A DNA stretch of 47,391 nt from NCBI GenBank assembly GCA_902806105.1, contig CADCVI010000052.1:1-47391 (forward strand). Reading direction: 5' to 3'. Source of the DNA: an uncultured Rubrobacteraceae bacterium. Its GTDB lineage: Bacteria > Actinomycetota > Rubrobacteria > Rubrobacterales > Rubrobacteraceae. The stretch's first letter is position 1, and every line of letters starts with the position of its first letter. The notes under the pieces were generated by a model, which made no database searches, was not told where the DNA came from, and saw nothing but the letters and a program-made list of their open reading frames with translations. The position numbers were made by a program, and so were the translations under genes. This document shows positions 7,349-19,919 of the stretch, one piece after another.

Positions 7349-8047
7349 CTACCCAACAGCGAGGGTCCCGAGCTCCCCCGTCAGGACCACCTGGTCTTCC
7401 CGAAGCTCGGCGCCGGTCACCACGCTGCCGCCGAACTGCTCCCCCAGCGGATAAACGAAGCTCGCCCCTTCGAGAAGCCCGGCGGACACTTCTTCGGGGA
7501 CCGTGGATCCGAAAGCCTCGATCCGGGTCGGCGAGAAGACCAGCGAATTGTCCTGCACCTCCACCCCCCCTTCGGCACCCACCGGGATCGGGAACCCGAA
7601 TACGGAGACCTCGGAGCCCACGAGGACTACCCCCTCCATCAGGTCGACGCCCGTGATCGGGTAAGAGGTCACCTGCGAGCTCGCGATGCGGTTCACCTCG
7701 GCCTCGGAGAGCTCCACCCGTAGGTTCCCCGTGAGCGGAGATGCGGTCCTGAGGCCGCCGTCCATCACGCTCCCCGCCACGTCTACGTCGAAAGGGTCCA
7801 GGTCGATCGCGACCTCGTCGGGGCGCACGTTGCTCGCCCCGGAGGGCGGCAGCACGACCCGCCCGTCGGCGAACTCTCCGAGGAGCATTCGCGGGGCCGG
7901 ATCGCTCGTCAGGTCCACCTCCGGGGCCTCGGACAGCCCGAGCCGACCCTGCAGGTCACGGGCGACGTAGCCCTCCACGAGGGGCGGCAGAAACGTGTAC
8001 GCACCGAACACGAGGAGGACGATCAGCGAGGCCCCAACGAGCAGCAC
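7349..8047 (-). CDS. DUF2993 (LmeA-like) membrane-anchored protein
   Basis: This 232-residue protein has an N-terminal hydrophobic segment (about 1-20) and then a beta-rich domain with the DUF2993 pattern, including LSEAEVNRI near 115-125. DUF2993 includes mycobacterial LmeA, a periplasmic phospholipid-binding protein; whether this copy has the same role is inference. The start is GTG at 8047 with GGAGG 12 bases upstream, a long spacing. It follows prfB by 25 bases and precedes the ftsEX promoter, so it probably ends the secA-prfB transcript. Confidence 0.7.
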   Translation of the reverse strand: MLLVGASLIVLLVFGAYTFLPPLVEGYVARDLQGRLGLSEAPEVDLTSDPAPRMLLGEFADGRVVLPPSGASNVRPDEVAIDLDPFDVDVAGSVMDGGLRTASPLTGNLRVELSEAEVNRIASSQVTSYPITGVDLMEGVVLVGSEVSVFGFPIPVGAEGGVEVQDNSLVFSPTRIEAFGSTVPEEVSAGLLEGASFVYPLGEQFGGSVVTGAELREDQVVLTGELGTLAVG

Positions 8048-8072
8048 GAAGCCGATGGTCCTCCCGAGGAAG

Positions 8073-9163
8073 CTAAACAGCGGTGCGGCTCTTGAGGTAG
8101 GCGTAGATCAGGGCGTCGATATCCCCGTCGAGGACGCGGTCGACGTCGGCGGTCTGCTCGCCGTTTCGGTGGTCCTTGACCATCTTGTACGGGTGCAGGA
8201 CGTACGAGCGTATCTGCGAGCCCCACTCGATATCCGCCTTCTCGCCGCTCTGCGCCGCGATCTCCTTCTGGCGCTTCTCCCGCTCCAGCTCGAAGAGCCG
8301 CGCCCTGAGGACCCGCATCGCGACCTCGCGGTTCTGGTGCTGGCTCCGCTCGTTCTGGCACTGCGCCACGATTCCGGTCGGGAGATGCGTGATCCTCACG
8401 GCGGAATCCGTCTTGTTGACGTGCTGCCCGCCCGCCCCGGACGCCCGGTAGGTGTCGACCTTCAGGTCCTTCTCGTCGACCTCGACCTCGACCGCGTCCC
8501 CGACGACCGGCGCGACGGCGACCGAGGCGAAGCTCGTGTGGCGCCTCCCGCCCGCGTCGAACGGGCTTATGCGGACGAGCCGGTGGACGCCGCGCTCCGC
8601 CGAGAGGAGCCCGAAGGCGAACTCGCCGGAGACGGAGTAGGTGGCGCTCTTGATCCCGGCCTCCTCCGCCTCGGTGTACTCGATGGTCTCGAGGGCGTAG
8701 CCGCGCCTCTCGGCCCACCTTCTGTACATCCGATCCAGCATCTCGGCCCAGTCCTGGGAGTCGACGCCCCCGGCGCCGGAGTTTATGGTGAGGATCGCGG
8801 GTCCCTCGTCGTACTCTCCGGAGAAGAGCCGCGCCACCTCCTGCTCTTCGAGCACCCGCTCGATCCGCCCGAGCTCCTCGTCTACCTCCCCGAGAAGCTC
8901 TGCGTCGCCCTCCGAGAGCTCCAGAATCTCCCCGGTATCGTCCAGACGGGTGCGCATCTCCTCTAAAAGCTTGAGCCGGTTCTGGACGCGCGAGAACTCC
9001 CCGGTGACCTCCCGGGCCTCCTCCTGATCGTCCCAGAACCCCGGCCGGCTCATCTCGCCGGAGAGCTTCTCCGACGAGCGCCGGAGGGCCTCGACGTCGA
9101 AAAACTCTTCAAGCTCCGCGAGGCGCGCCTCCAGATCAGCGGCCCTCTCGCTTAGCTCGGACA

Positions 9164-9164
<1 letters not shown>
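8073..9164 (-). CDS. prfB: Peptide chain release factor 2 (RF2)
   Basis: Releases the finished protein at UGA and UAA stop codons. The 363 residues include the stop-codon recognition motif SPF (in ISPFDAGGRRHTSF) and the catalytic GGQ loop (ASGAGGQHVNKTDSAVRI). The gene is one continuous frame: the programmed +1 frameshift with an in-frame TGA near codon 25, used by many bacteria to autoregulate prfB, is absent. The GTG start overlaps the secA stop by one base (TAGTG), with GGGGAG upstream. A frame extending to 9791 only reads through secA. Confidence 0.96.
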
Positions 9165-11890
<2,726 letters not shown>

Positions 11891-11942
11891 AGTAAGGATC
11901 CTCGCTCGGCAGGCTCCGTCTCTACGCGCCCGACCGTCTCGT

Positions 11943-12521
11943 TTATCTCGCGGGCTCTATAAGCCCCAGGTCGCCATCGCGACGCCTGTACAACACATTT
12001 ATATCACCCGTCTCGGCGCTCGTGAACACGAAGAAGTCGTGGTCGAGGAGCTCCATGTTCATCGCGGCTTCCTCCGGCCCCATGGGCTTCATCTGGAACT
12101 GCTTCGTCCGCACGATGCGCGACTCGAAGCCCGCTGGCGCCTCCGCGTCCTCGAAGATATCGTCCCCCACCCCCGGTGCCTCCCCCACGGTCTTGCGCTC
12201 CCTCTGGCCCTGCCAACGGTCGATCTGACGGCCCCGGTAGCGCCTGACCTGGCGTATAAGCTTGTCCGCCATCAGGTCTATGGAGGCGTACATGTCCCCG
12301 GATGCCTCCCGGGCCTTCATGACCGTCCCACCGACGAAGAGCGTCGCGTCGGCGACCTCGGGCTGGGAGATCGAGGGGTTGCGCTCGTGCAAAAGCTCGA
12401 CCTCTACCCGGGAAGCGTCCCCGTCGTCGAAGAACTTGGTGACGCGCTCGACCTTCTCCCTAGCGTACTGCTCCAGGGCCTCCGTAACGGGGATGTTTCG
12501 CCCCTTGATCGCCACGTCCAT
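11943..12521 (-). CDS. hpf: Ribosome hibernation-promoting factor, long form
   Basis: Dimerises and silences ribosomes in stationary phase. Residues 1-105 form the S30AE domain ([19 protein letters not shown] onward) that occupies the tRNA and mRNA channel. Residues 135-192 form the C-terminal dimerisation domain ([15 protein letters not shown], then [18 protein letters not shown]). The length of 192 is typical of the long form. The ATG at 12521 has GGGAGG 5 bases upstream, and an upstream in-frame start at 12578 is unlikely. It lies 52 bases before secA on the same strand. Confidence 0.95.
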   Translation of the reverse strand: MDVAIKGRNIPVTEALEQYAREKVERVTKFFDDGDASRVEVELLHERNPSISQPEVADATLFVGGTVMKAREASGDMYASIDLMADKLIRQVRRYRGRQIDRWQGQRERKTVGEAPGVGDDIFEDAEAPAGFESRIVRTKQFQMKPMGPEEAAMNMELLDHDFFVFTSAETGDINVLYRRRDGDLGLIEPAR

Positions 12522-12648
12522 TCTGGCCTCCCTTCGGTCGGCAGCCTTCAGCCCCCGGCCGCCAGCTTCTCGTCCCAACTCGCCGCCGGGGCTCCTTGCC
12601 GCATCCTACTCCTCAACCCGCCGTCACGAGCGGCTCTCCACACGACCA

Positions 12649-13329
12649 CTAGCATGTCCGGCACAGCGTCAGCGCGTGAACCTCCCTCGCACCGTTCGTC
12701 TTGAGGACGTGCGCGCACTCGTTCAGGGTCGCGCCGGTCGTCATGACGTCGTCCACGAGCAGCACGCGTCCCGGCACGGGACCCCGCGCCTCGAACGCCC
12801 CCGCCACGTTCTCACGCCTCCCCGGCGCCGTTAGCTCGACCTGATCCCTGGTCCCTCGCACGGCCCGCAGTGTATCCAAAAAGGGTGTCCCGATCCTGCC
12901 GGCCACGGCGCGCCCGATAAGCTCGGCCTGGTTGAACCCCCTCTTCGCGAGCCGCGCCCGGTGCAGCGGCACCGCCACCACGGCATCGAAACGCTCGCCC
13001 TCCACGCTCCCCGCCATCATGGGCGCCATCAACCTCTCGACGACTGGGCGGTATCCCCCGTACTTCAGGGCGTGTACCGCCCCCTTCCCAACGCCTTCGT
13101 ACCGGAGGGACGCCCGGGCCCCGTCGAAGGCGAGCTCGACCGTCCGGCACCCATCGCACCCGAAGACCTCGAACGCCGTCGGCAGACCGCACCTCCCGCA
13201 CACGGGAGGCGTTATCTCCGGCAACGCCTCGTAGCACGGGCCGCACAGGACGTCGCTGGACCGCCGCGAGCAGCCCACGCAGCGCTGCGGGTAGAACATA
13301 TCCGCCAGGACTGCCAGGTACGGCTTCAA
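12649..13329 (-). CDS. comF: ComF family phosphoribosyltransferase-like protein
   Basis: ComF proteins take part in DNA uptake during competence, and many species carry them with unclear roles. The 226 residues begin with a zinc-ribbon region carrying eight cysteines in four CxxC pairs (17/20, 29/32, 44/47, 58/61). They end with a phosphoribosyltransferase fold with the PRPP motif LLVDDVMTTGAT. The predicted start is TTG at 13329 without a good ribosome site; the ATG at codon 11 is the alternative. No other competence gene lies in the window. Confidence 0.88.
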   Translation of the reverse strand: MKPYLAVLADMFYPQRCVGCSRRSSDVLCGPCYEALPEITPPVCGRCGLPTAFEVFGCDGCRTVELAFDGARASLRYEGVGKGAVHALKYGGYRPVVERLMAPMMAGSVEGERFDAVVAVPLHRARLAKRGFNQAELIGRAVAGRIGTPFLDTLRAVRGTRDQVELTAPGRRENVAGAFEARGPVPGRVLLVDDVMTTGATLNECAHVLKTNGAREVHALTLCRTC

Positions 13330-13348
13330 CGCCAGCCCCGCCCCCGGA

Positions 13349-13498
13349 TCACCCGGAGAGGTAGGTCACGGGGATCGTCCGGCCGGGTACCCCGTCGAGC
13401 ACGCCCGCCCGGATCGGAACTCCCATCTCCCGCCGCATACCGTCGCCGGGTATCGGGGGCAAATTCTCGGCGGTCGCGGGTTCGTGAGCAACTCTCAT
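13349..13498 (-). CDS. Small orphan ORF, hypothetical
   Basis: A 49-codon frame starts MRVAHEPATAENLPP and ends VTYLSG, with AGGTG 5 bases before the ATG. It fills most of the 244-base gap between the sugar nucleotidyltransferase and comF, on the same strand. It has no membrane segment, no cysteines and many Pro and Gly. I recognise no family. It may be a real small protein or chance. Confidence 0.35.
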   Translation of the reverse strand: MRVAHEPATAENLPPIPGDGMRREMGVPIRAGVLDGVPGRTIPVTYLSG

Positions 13499-13573
13499 AT
13501 GGACACCTCGCATCCGAAGCTCTGCGGGCATTTTATCCGCCCCCGTCGCCGCCGGACAACCGCGGGGAGTCTC

Positions 13574-14674
13574 TCAGAAGCTCATGCTCCTCGGCGGTAG
13601 GACGACGCCAGGGTTGATGCGCACGCCCTGGTCGAGGACGTTCCCCTCCCCGATGACGCAGCCCGCCCCGAGGACCGAGAGGCCCCGGACGATGGCGTTC
13701 TCGCCGACGCGCGCGTTCGGACCGATCACCGAGCCGCGCACCACTGCGCCCGCCTCGATCTCGGCCCCGTCGAACAGGACGCTCCCCTCGACTACCGCCC
13801 CGTCCCCGACGGAGCAGCCGCGCCCGAGCGCGGACCTGCCGCCGATGGTGGCCCCCGTCCCGAGGGTACAGCCGGCGGCTACCGAGACCGGCGGCAGGAT
13901 CTTCACGCCCTTCCCCCTGCTCGTCGAGGGGTCGACCTCCATGTACTCGAAGCCCTCACCAGCCCCGACAGCACCCGAGAGAACGTCCTGGGAGGCGGCG
14001 AGGTAGCTTTTCGGGGTCCCGATGTCCCGCCAGTAGGAGCTGGAGACGTACGCCCCGAGGCGTCCCTCGGCCTGGAGATGAGGGAAGATCTCTCGCTCTA
14101 TCGATACCTCGCGGCCCGCCGGGATCATGCCGAGAACCTCCGGCTCCATGACGTAGATGCCAGCGTTGACCAGGTTCGTCGTTACCTCGTCGGCGGCAGG
14201 CTTCTCGAGGAAGCGGCGCACCAGCATGTCGTGGTCTACCTCCACGAGCCCGTAGGCCGTCGGGTCCTCGACGCTCGTCAGCACGATGGTCGCCAGGGAG
14301 TCGGAAGCCTTGTGAGCTTCTATCGCGTTTCCGAGGTTCGCCCCCGACAGGACGTCGCCGTTCACCACGACGAGCGGCTCCCCGTCGAGGTAGCCCTCGG
14401 CGTTCTTGATCCCCCCGGCCGTGCCGAGCGGATGGTCCTCGACCGCGTAGTCGATGGAGAACCCGTCGAGGTTCTGGCCGTCGAAGTAGCCCTGGATCGG
14501 GTCCGGCAGGTATCCCAGGGAGAGCACGGCCCCCGATAAACCGCCGGCCCTCAGAAAGTCGAACATGTACCCCATGAACGGGCGGTTCCTGAGGGGCACC
14601 ATGGCCTTCGGCACGTCGAATGTGATCGGGCGGAGCCGGCTGCCCTGACCGCCAACGAGAACAATAGCTTTCAT
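13574..14674 (-). CDS. Sugar-nucleotide pyrophosphorylase with left-handed beta-helix (mannose-1-phosphate guanylyltransferase type)
   Basis: Joins a sugar-1-phosphate to a nucleotide. The N-terminal GT-A domain (1-240) has the signature VLVGGQGSRLRPIT (6-19) and the PKAMVPL loop with Lys24, plus VVNGD. Residues 255-366 form hexapeptide repeats of a left-handed beta-helix. The layout fits GDP-mannose or glucose-1-phosphate pyrophosphorylases; the nucleotide and sugar are not certain. It starts 12 bases after nuoN with no promoter seen, so it may ride on the nuo transcript. Confidence 0.88.
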   Translation of the reverse strand: MKAIVLVGGQGSRLRPITFDVPKAMVPLRNRPFMGYMFDFLRAGGLSGAVLSLGYLPDPIQGYFDGQNLDGFSIDYAVEDHPLGTAGGIKNAEGYLDGEPLVVVNGDVLSGANLGNAIEAHKASDSLATIVLTSVEDPTAYGLVEVDHDMLVRRFLEKPAADEVTTNLVNAGIYVMEPEVLGMIPAGREVSIEREIFPHLQAEGRLGAYVSSSYWRDIGTPKSYLAASQDVLSGAVGAGEGFEYMEVDPSTSRGKGVKILPPVSVAAGCTLGTGATIGGRSALGRGCSVGDGAVVEGSVLFDGAEIEAGAVVRGSVIGPNARVGENAIVRGLSVLGAGCVIGEGNVLDQGVRINPGVVLPPRSMSF

Positions 14675-14686
14675 CCGTCGGCTACC

Positions 14687-16120
14687 TTACAGCAAGCCCG
14701 ACCGCTCCGCCAGGGCGGAGAGCGGTCCGACGAAGAGGCCGAACAGGGTAGTCGCGATCGCCAGAACGTAGACCGAGAACAGGACGAGGCCCGTCCCCTT
14801 CGGCTTCTCCGCCCCCGTCACCGGGTCCTCGAAGAACATGTTGCGGATGATGCCGAAGTAGTACGGGACCGAGAGGACGCTGTTTATGACGAGGGCGCCA
14901 ACCACGAAGTACGTCACCGCCGAAGCCGCCTGGACACCAGCAAAGATAACCCACGCCTTCCCGAAAAACCCGCTGAACGGCGGTATCCCCACGAGCGCCG
15001 CCATGAAGATCGCCATGCACAGCGCGACGCCCGGCCTCGACCTGAATAGCCCGTTGAAGCTCTTGGAATCCTCGCCCACGAGGTCGATCACGAAGAACGC
15101 GCCGAGGTTCATCACGGTGTAGGCGGCCATGTACACGAGTACGGCCTGCACCCCCGTCTCGACCCCGGCCCCCCTGAGCGCCGCGAACGCGCCGAGGATG
15201 TAGCCGGAATGCGCCACGGAGCTGTACGCCAGCATCCTGCGCACGTTCTGCTGCCTGAGCGCGAACAGGTTGCCGACGAACATGGTCAGCACGGCGAGGA
15301 ACGCCATCACCGCCGTCCACGTCGGGGCTGCGCCAGGCATCCCTTCGAGAAAGACGCGCAGCAGAATGGCGAACGTCGCGGCCTTCGGTGCCACGGAGAG
15401 AAACGCCGCGGCGCTCGTCGGCGCGCCCTGGTAGGCATCCGGCGTCCAGAAGTGAAACGGCACCGCCGAGAGCTTGAAGGCGAAGCCAGAGATCAAGAGT
15501 ACCAGCCCCATCAGGGCGACCGGCGAGAGGGAGCCCGTGAAGGTCTGCGCGACCTCCGAGAAGTTCGCCGAGCCCGAGGCGCCGTAGATCAGGACGATAC
15601 CGTAGAGCAGGATCGAGGACGCCATCACCCCGGTGAGGAGGTACTTCATCCCGCCCTCGGCGCTCTCCCGGCGCGACCGGTCGAAGGCGACGAGCGCGTA
15701 GGAGGGGATGGTCGCGAGCTCGATCGCCACGAACAATCCGAAGAGGTCGCGCATCGAGACGAGCAGCATCGCCCCGACCGCCACCGACAGTATCAGCATC
15801 AGGTACTCCGGCGAGTCCCCCGTGCGCCCCGACCAGCGAACCGCCGCCAGGATCGCGAAGAGCGCCGAGAACGCGACGATAAGCTTGAAGTAGAGCGCGA
15901 ACGCGTCCACCACGTAGGCATTCTCCAGAAACTCACCCTCGAAACCCGTAGCCAGGAGCACCGCCGCGGTAACGAAGGTGGCGGCCGCGCCCAGGGCGGC
16001 CAGCCCCGCGACGAGGCCTCTAGCAGTGGGGAAGAACACCCCGATCATGAGGACGGCCATCGAGAACACGAAGGCCACGATCTCGGGGCCTAGCCCGAGA
16101 AAGGTCTGAGCCGTGAACAA
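14687..16120 (-). CDS. nuoN: NADH-quinone oxidoreductase subunit N
   Basis: One of the three antiporter-like proton-pumping subunits of complex I in the membrane. The 477 residues are nearly all membrane helices. The conserved glutamate (FVAIELATIPSYAL) and the lysine-containing broken-helix region (FKLSAVPFHFWTPDAYQGAP) are present. It starts with TTG directly after the nuoM stop (TAG-TTG), with a G-rich ribosome site 7 bases upstream. It is the last nuo gene. Confidence 0.97.
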   Translation of the reverse strand: MFTAQTFLGLGPEIVAFVFSMAVLMIGVFFPTARGLVAGLAALGAAATFVTAAVLLATGFEGEFLENAYVVDAFALYFKLIVAFSALFAILAAVRWSGRTGDSPEYLMLILSVAVGAMLLVSMRDLFGLFVAIELATIPSYALVAFDRSRRESAEGGMKYLLTGVMASSILLYGIVLIYGASGSANFSEVAQTFTGSLSPVALMGLVLLISGFAFKLSAVPFHFWTPDAYQGAPTSAAAFLSVAPKAATFAILLRVFLEGMPGAAPTWTAVMAFLAVLTMFVGNLFALRQQNVRRMLAYSSVAHSGYILGAFAALRGAGVETGVQAVLVYMAAYTVMNLGAFFVIDLVGEDSKSFNGLFRSRPGVALCMAIFMAALVGIPPFSGFFGKAWVIFAGVQAASAVTYFVVGALVINSVLSVPYYFGIIRNMFFEDPVTGAEKPKGTGLVLFSVYVLAIATTLFGLFVGPLSALAERSGLL

Positions 16121-17584
16121 CTAGGAACCCCCTATCGCGGCCAGGACGATCTCCACGGCCGGCCGTTGTACGCTTATGAGCAGGCCCGGGAAGATGCCCA
16201 GGAGGACGAGAAGGAAAGCGAGCGGCACCACGGCCGCCATCTCCACCGGCCCCGCATCCTTCGCCGCGACGAGCGCGGGACCCTCGGGGGCGGGGCCGAA
16301 GATCGTACGCCGGAGCATGTACGAGAGGTACATGACGCTGAGGATGATGCCCAGGGCGGCCAGCACCCCCGCTATCGGGAACGCGACGAACCCGCCCATG
16401 ATGCTCATAAACTCCGAGACGAAGACGGCGAGCCCCGGCATGCCCATCGCGGCGAGCGCCCCGAGGGCCAGAAGCGCCCCTGCCCAGGGCATCCGGGCGG
16501 CCATCCCGCCGAGCTCCCGGATGTTGCGGGTGCCCGCGCGACTCGCGATCACCCCGACCAGGATAAACAGCAGCGCCGAGTAGAGCCCGTGGGTCACCTG
16601 CTGCATGACCGCCCCGTTCAGCCCGACGGCGTTCCCCGAGGCCACCCCGAGCAAGATAAACCCGAGGGTCCCAATAGAAGAGTAGGCGACCAGCGCCTTC
16701 AGGTCCGGCTGCATGAACGCGACAAACGAGCCGTAGATTATGTTGACCACCCCGAGCGCCGCGATAAACGGCAGGAAGGGCTCGACCCCCTGCGGTAGCA
16801 GCGGGAGGGCGACCTTCAAGAGCCCGTAAGTCCCGAGCTTGGGCAGGATGCCCGAGAGCACGACGTTGGTCGAAGTCGGGCTGGAGACGTAGACGTCGAG
16901 GAGCCAGCTGTGCAGCGGGACGGCCGGGGTCTTCACGAGGAGGCCGAAGAGTATCGGGGCGGCTATCGCGACCTGGGCCCCGCGCGGGAGGCCGCCGCCG
17001 TTGAGCGCGTCGATGGAGAAGTTCGGACCCGAGAGGATGCCGAGGGCCAGAAAGCCCGCGAGCATCACCGTGCTCCCGAGGAAGGTGTAGATAAAGAACT
17101 TCACCGCCGCCTGGCGCCGGTTCTGGTCTCCCCACACGCCGACGAGCAGGTACATCGGGATCAGCGTGATCTCGAAGAAGAAGTAGAACAGGATCAGGTC
17201 CTGCGCCGCGAACACCCCGAGCATCCCGACCTCGGCGATAAACAGGATCGCGAAGTATTGCTTCAGGTTCTCGCGCACGTCCCAGGACGCGACGACCGCG
17301 ATCAACGTCAGCAGGGCAGACAGGAAGAACATGCCGAAGCCGAGGCCGTCGAGCCCGACGCGGTAGCCGATCCCCAGGGCCTCGATCCAGTTCACGTCCT
17401 GCGTGAGCGAAGCTGCGCCGAGGTCGCCCCGGTGGGCGAAGTAGATGTAGACGGTCAGCAGGAACGGCACCGCCGCAAGCCCAAGGGCCGTGTAGCGGAC
17501 CGTGCTCGTCTCCATCGTGCGCGGGACGGCGAGCATGACGATCGCCGCGAGCAGCGGGAAGAAGATCGTGATCGTCGTGATCAC
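16121..17584 (-). CDS. nuoM: NADH-quinone oxidoreductase subunit M
   Basis: Antiporter-like proton-pumping subunit of complex I. The 487 residues form about 14 membrane helices, with the essential glutamate in FFFEITLIPMYLL and the lysine region KTPAVPLHSWLLDVY. The GTG start overlaps the nuoL stop (GTGA), so translation is coupled, and nuoN follows with no gap. Confidence 0.97.
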   Translation of the reverse strand: MITTITIFFPLLAAIVMLAVPRTMETSTVRYTALGLAAVPFLLTVYIYFAHRGDLGAASLTQDVNWIEALGIGYRVGLDGLGFGMFFLSALLTLIAVVASWDVRENLKQYFAILFIAEVGMLGVFAAQDLILFYFFFEITLIPMYLLVGVWGDQNRRQAAVKFFIYTFLGSTVMLAGFLALGILSGPNFSIDALNGGGLPRGAQVAIAAPILFGLLVKTPAVPLHSWLLDVYVSSPTSTNVVLSGILPKLGTYGLLKVALPLLPQGVEPFLPFIAALGVVNIIYGSFVAFMQPDLKALVAYSSIGTLGFILLGVASGNAVGLNGAVMQQVTHGLYSALLFILVGVIASRAGTRNIRELGGMAARMPWAGALLALGALAAMGMPGLAVFVSEFMSIMGGFVAFPIAGVLAALGIILSVMYLSYMLRRTIFGPAPEGPALVAAKDAGPVEMAAVVPLAFLLVLLGIFPGLLISVQRPAVEIVLAAIGGS

Positions 17585-19557
17585 AGGCGTGTCCCTATCG
17601 CCACCGCACCAACAGTTACGGCGGCTATCAAGGCCACCACGAGGAACCCGTACTGCGCCCCCACTATCACCCCAATCACAAGAACGCTTACAAGGATAAA
17701 CAGCGCGTAGTTCTGGGCCCCGCCGCCCTGAAGCGGCCTGAGCCTCTCACCCAACCCGGAGACGCCGCGCCCGACGCCGGAGACCATGCTCCCGAGCACC
17801 CTCCTGTCGAAGATGTTCGTCGCCCTGCCGAGCGCCATCGCCGGCCTGACGAAAACCCGATCGTAGATCGCATCGAAGTACCAGCCGTTGTCCAGGAACC
17901 TGTGAACGGGCGCGAAGCGCCGGGCGAGCGCTGCGGCCCGCTCCGGCTTCGGGACGTAGAGCGCATAAGCCAGCCCTATCCCCGCGAGCGCCACCACCAC
18001 CGAGATCGCGCCGAGCACGTAGTTGAACGAGTGCGTCTCCAGCTCCAGCGTCTCGACCGTGAACGCGCTCGGGGCGACGAGCGAGGAGAAGAAGTCCCTC
18101 ACCGGCAGGCCGAAGGAGCCCTCGGGGATGCCCAGAAAGCCGCTCACCACCGCGAGGACGGCCAGCAGGACCATCGGCCCGGTCATGATGCTCGGCGACT
18201 CGACAGCCTGCCTCGCGCCCTCCGTCCGAGGCTCGCCCGTGAACGCCACAAAGATCGCGCGGAAGATGTAGAACGCCGTCAGGAACACCGTCGCGAGCGC
18301 CATCGCGTAGAGGAGGTAGTAGCCCTCTTCGAAAGCGCCGGCGAGGATGGAGTCCTTCGACCAGAAGCCCGAGAACGGGAAGATGCCGGCGAGGGAGAGC
18401 CCGGCCAGGACCATCGTCCAGAACGTGACGGGCATCCTGCGCCTCAACCCGCCCATGTCGAACATGTTGTAGCTGTTCATCGCGTAGATGATGCTGCCAG
18501 CCCCGAGGAACAAGAGCGCCTTGAAGAAGGCGTGGTTGAAGAGGTGGAACATCCCGGCTGAGTACGAGCCGATCCCGAGCGCCATCATCATGTACCCGAG
18601 CTGCGAGACCGTCGAGTACGCGACGACGCGCTTCATGTCTTTCTTGACCACCGCCATCGTCGCCGCCATGAGCGCCGTGAAGCCGCCGACGTAGGCGACC
18701 GTGAGGAGCGCCCCGGGGCTCTGCACGAAGATGTCGTAGGTTCGAGCCACGAGGTAGACCCCCGCCGCGACCATCGTCGCCGCGTGGATGAGCGCAGAGA
18801 CCGGCGTCGGCCCCTCCATCGCGTCCGGGAGCCAGACGTGAAGCGGAAACTGAGCGCTCTTGCCGACCGCGCCGACAAAAACCAGGATCAGGGCCGTCGT
18901 CAAGACCGAGCCGCCGATAAACCCGGCGGCCGCCGACTCCGAGATCGCGCTGAAGTCCGTCGTCCCGGTCGAGCGCCAGAAGATGATGATCCCGATAAAC
19001 AGCGCAGCGTCCCCGATGCGCGTGACGATAAAGGCCTTCTGCGCGGCCTTCGCCGCCGAGGGTTTCTCGAACCAGTGCCCGATCAAAAGGTACGAGCACA
19101 GGCCGACGAGCTCCCAGAAGATGTAGAGCTCGATAAAGTTCGGCGCGACCACGAGCCCGAGCATCGAGGCCGTGAAGAGGTTGATGATGGCGTAGTACCA
19201 CGCGAACCTCTTGTCGTCCTGCATGAACGCCCCGGAGTAGAGCTGCACCATCAGGCTCACGAAACAAACCACGACGAGCATCATCGCCGCGAGCCCGTCC
19301 ACGTAGACCCCGATGGGGAAAGAGCCGCCGGGACCGAGGTCGATCCAGTTGAGCGCGAAGTCGACGGGAGCCCCGGTGCGCGCGACGAAATACAGCGCGA
19401 AGGCGCTGAACACAAGGGAGGTCGCGACCCCGAAGATGGCGACGTACTGCGCCCCCTCCTTCAGGTAGCGCCCGAAGAGGGCCAGCACCAGAAAGACCAG
19501 CGCCGGTAGGCCGGGGATGGCCGCGATGATGAGTTGCTGTCCAACGCTCTGCGTCAT
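17581..19557 (-). CDS. nuoL: NADH-quinone oxidoreductase subunit L
   Basis: The largest antiporter-like subunit, at the far end of the complex I membrane arm, with the long lateral helix. The 658 residues include the glutamate in IFWELVGLCSYLLIGHWF and the channel region FPLHVWLPDAMEGPTPVSALIHA, which is diagnostic of NuoL. The start is ATG at 19557, 11 bases after nuoK. Confidence 0.97.
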   Translation of the reverse strand: MTQSVGQQLIIAAIPGLPALVFLVLALFGRYLKEGAQYVAIFGVATSLVFSAFALYFVARTGAPVDFALNWIDLGPGGSFPIGVYVDGLAAMMLVVVCFVSLMVQLYSGAFMQDDKRFAWYYAIINLFTASMLGLVVAPNFIELYIFWELVGLCSYLLIGHWFEKPSAAKAAQKAFIVTRIGDAALFIGIIIFWRSTGTTDFSAISESAAAGFIGGSVLTTALILVFVGAVGKSAQFPLHVWLPDAMEGPTPVSALIHAATMVAAGVYLVARTYDIFVQSPGALLTVAYVGGFTALMAATMAVVKKDMKRVVAYSTVSQLGYMMMALGIGSYSAGMFHLFNHAFFKALLFLGAGSIIYAMNSYNMFDMGGLRRRMPVTFWTMVLAGLSLAGIFPFSGFWSKDSILAGAFEEGYYLLYAMALATVFLTAFYIFRAIFVAFTGEPRTEGARQAVESPSIMTGPMVLLAVLAVVSGFLGIPEGSFGLPVRDFFSSLVAPSAFTVETLELETHSFNYVLGAISVVVALAGIGLAYALYVPKPERAAALARRFAPVHRFLDNGWYFDAIYDRVFVRPAMALGRATNIFDRRVLGSMVSGVGRGVSGLGERLRPLQGGGAQNYALFILVSVLVIGVIVGAQYGFLVVALIAAVTVGAVAIGTRL

Positions 19558-19568
19558 CTACGACTCCC

Positions 19569-19919
19569 CTAGCCCTTGAGCAGGTTGACTTCGTCTACAT
19601 TGACCGTCCTGCGCGAGCGGTAGACGGCCAGCACGATCGCCAGGCCCACCGCGACCTCGGCCGCGGCCACCGCGATCACGAGCACCGCGTAGCCCGCCCC
19701 GAACCCGCCCGCGTCCGGCAGGTAATCCGCGAACGCGACGAGCGAGAGGTTCACCCCGTTGATCATCAGCTCGATGCACATGAACACGACCACGGCGTTG
19801 CGCCGGATAAGCGCCCCCCACGCCCCGATGGCGAACATGATCGCCCCGACGATGAGATACCCCTCGATCGGCAACGCCGCGTTCAGCGTATCTACAAACT
19901 GCTGTACCTGCGGCGGCAT
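19569..19919 (-). CDS. nuoK: NADH-quinone oxidoreductase subunit K
   Basis: Small membrane subunit of complex I on the proton path. The 116 residues have three membrane helices and both buried glutamates (MCIELMINGVN and AAAEVAVGLAI). It overlaps the nuoJ stop as TAATG, with GGAGGAG just upstream. It is about 15 residues longer than many NuoK proteins at the N-terminus. Confidence 0.96.
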   Translation of the reverse strand: MPPQVQQFVDTLNAALPIEGYLIVGAIMFAIGAWGALIRRNAVVVFMCIELMINGVNLSLVAFADYLPDAGGFGAGYAVLVIAVAAAEVAVGLAIVLAVYRSRRTVNVDEVNLLKG

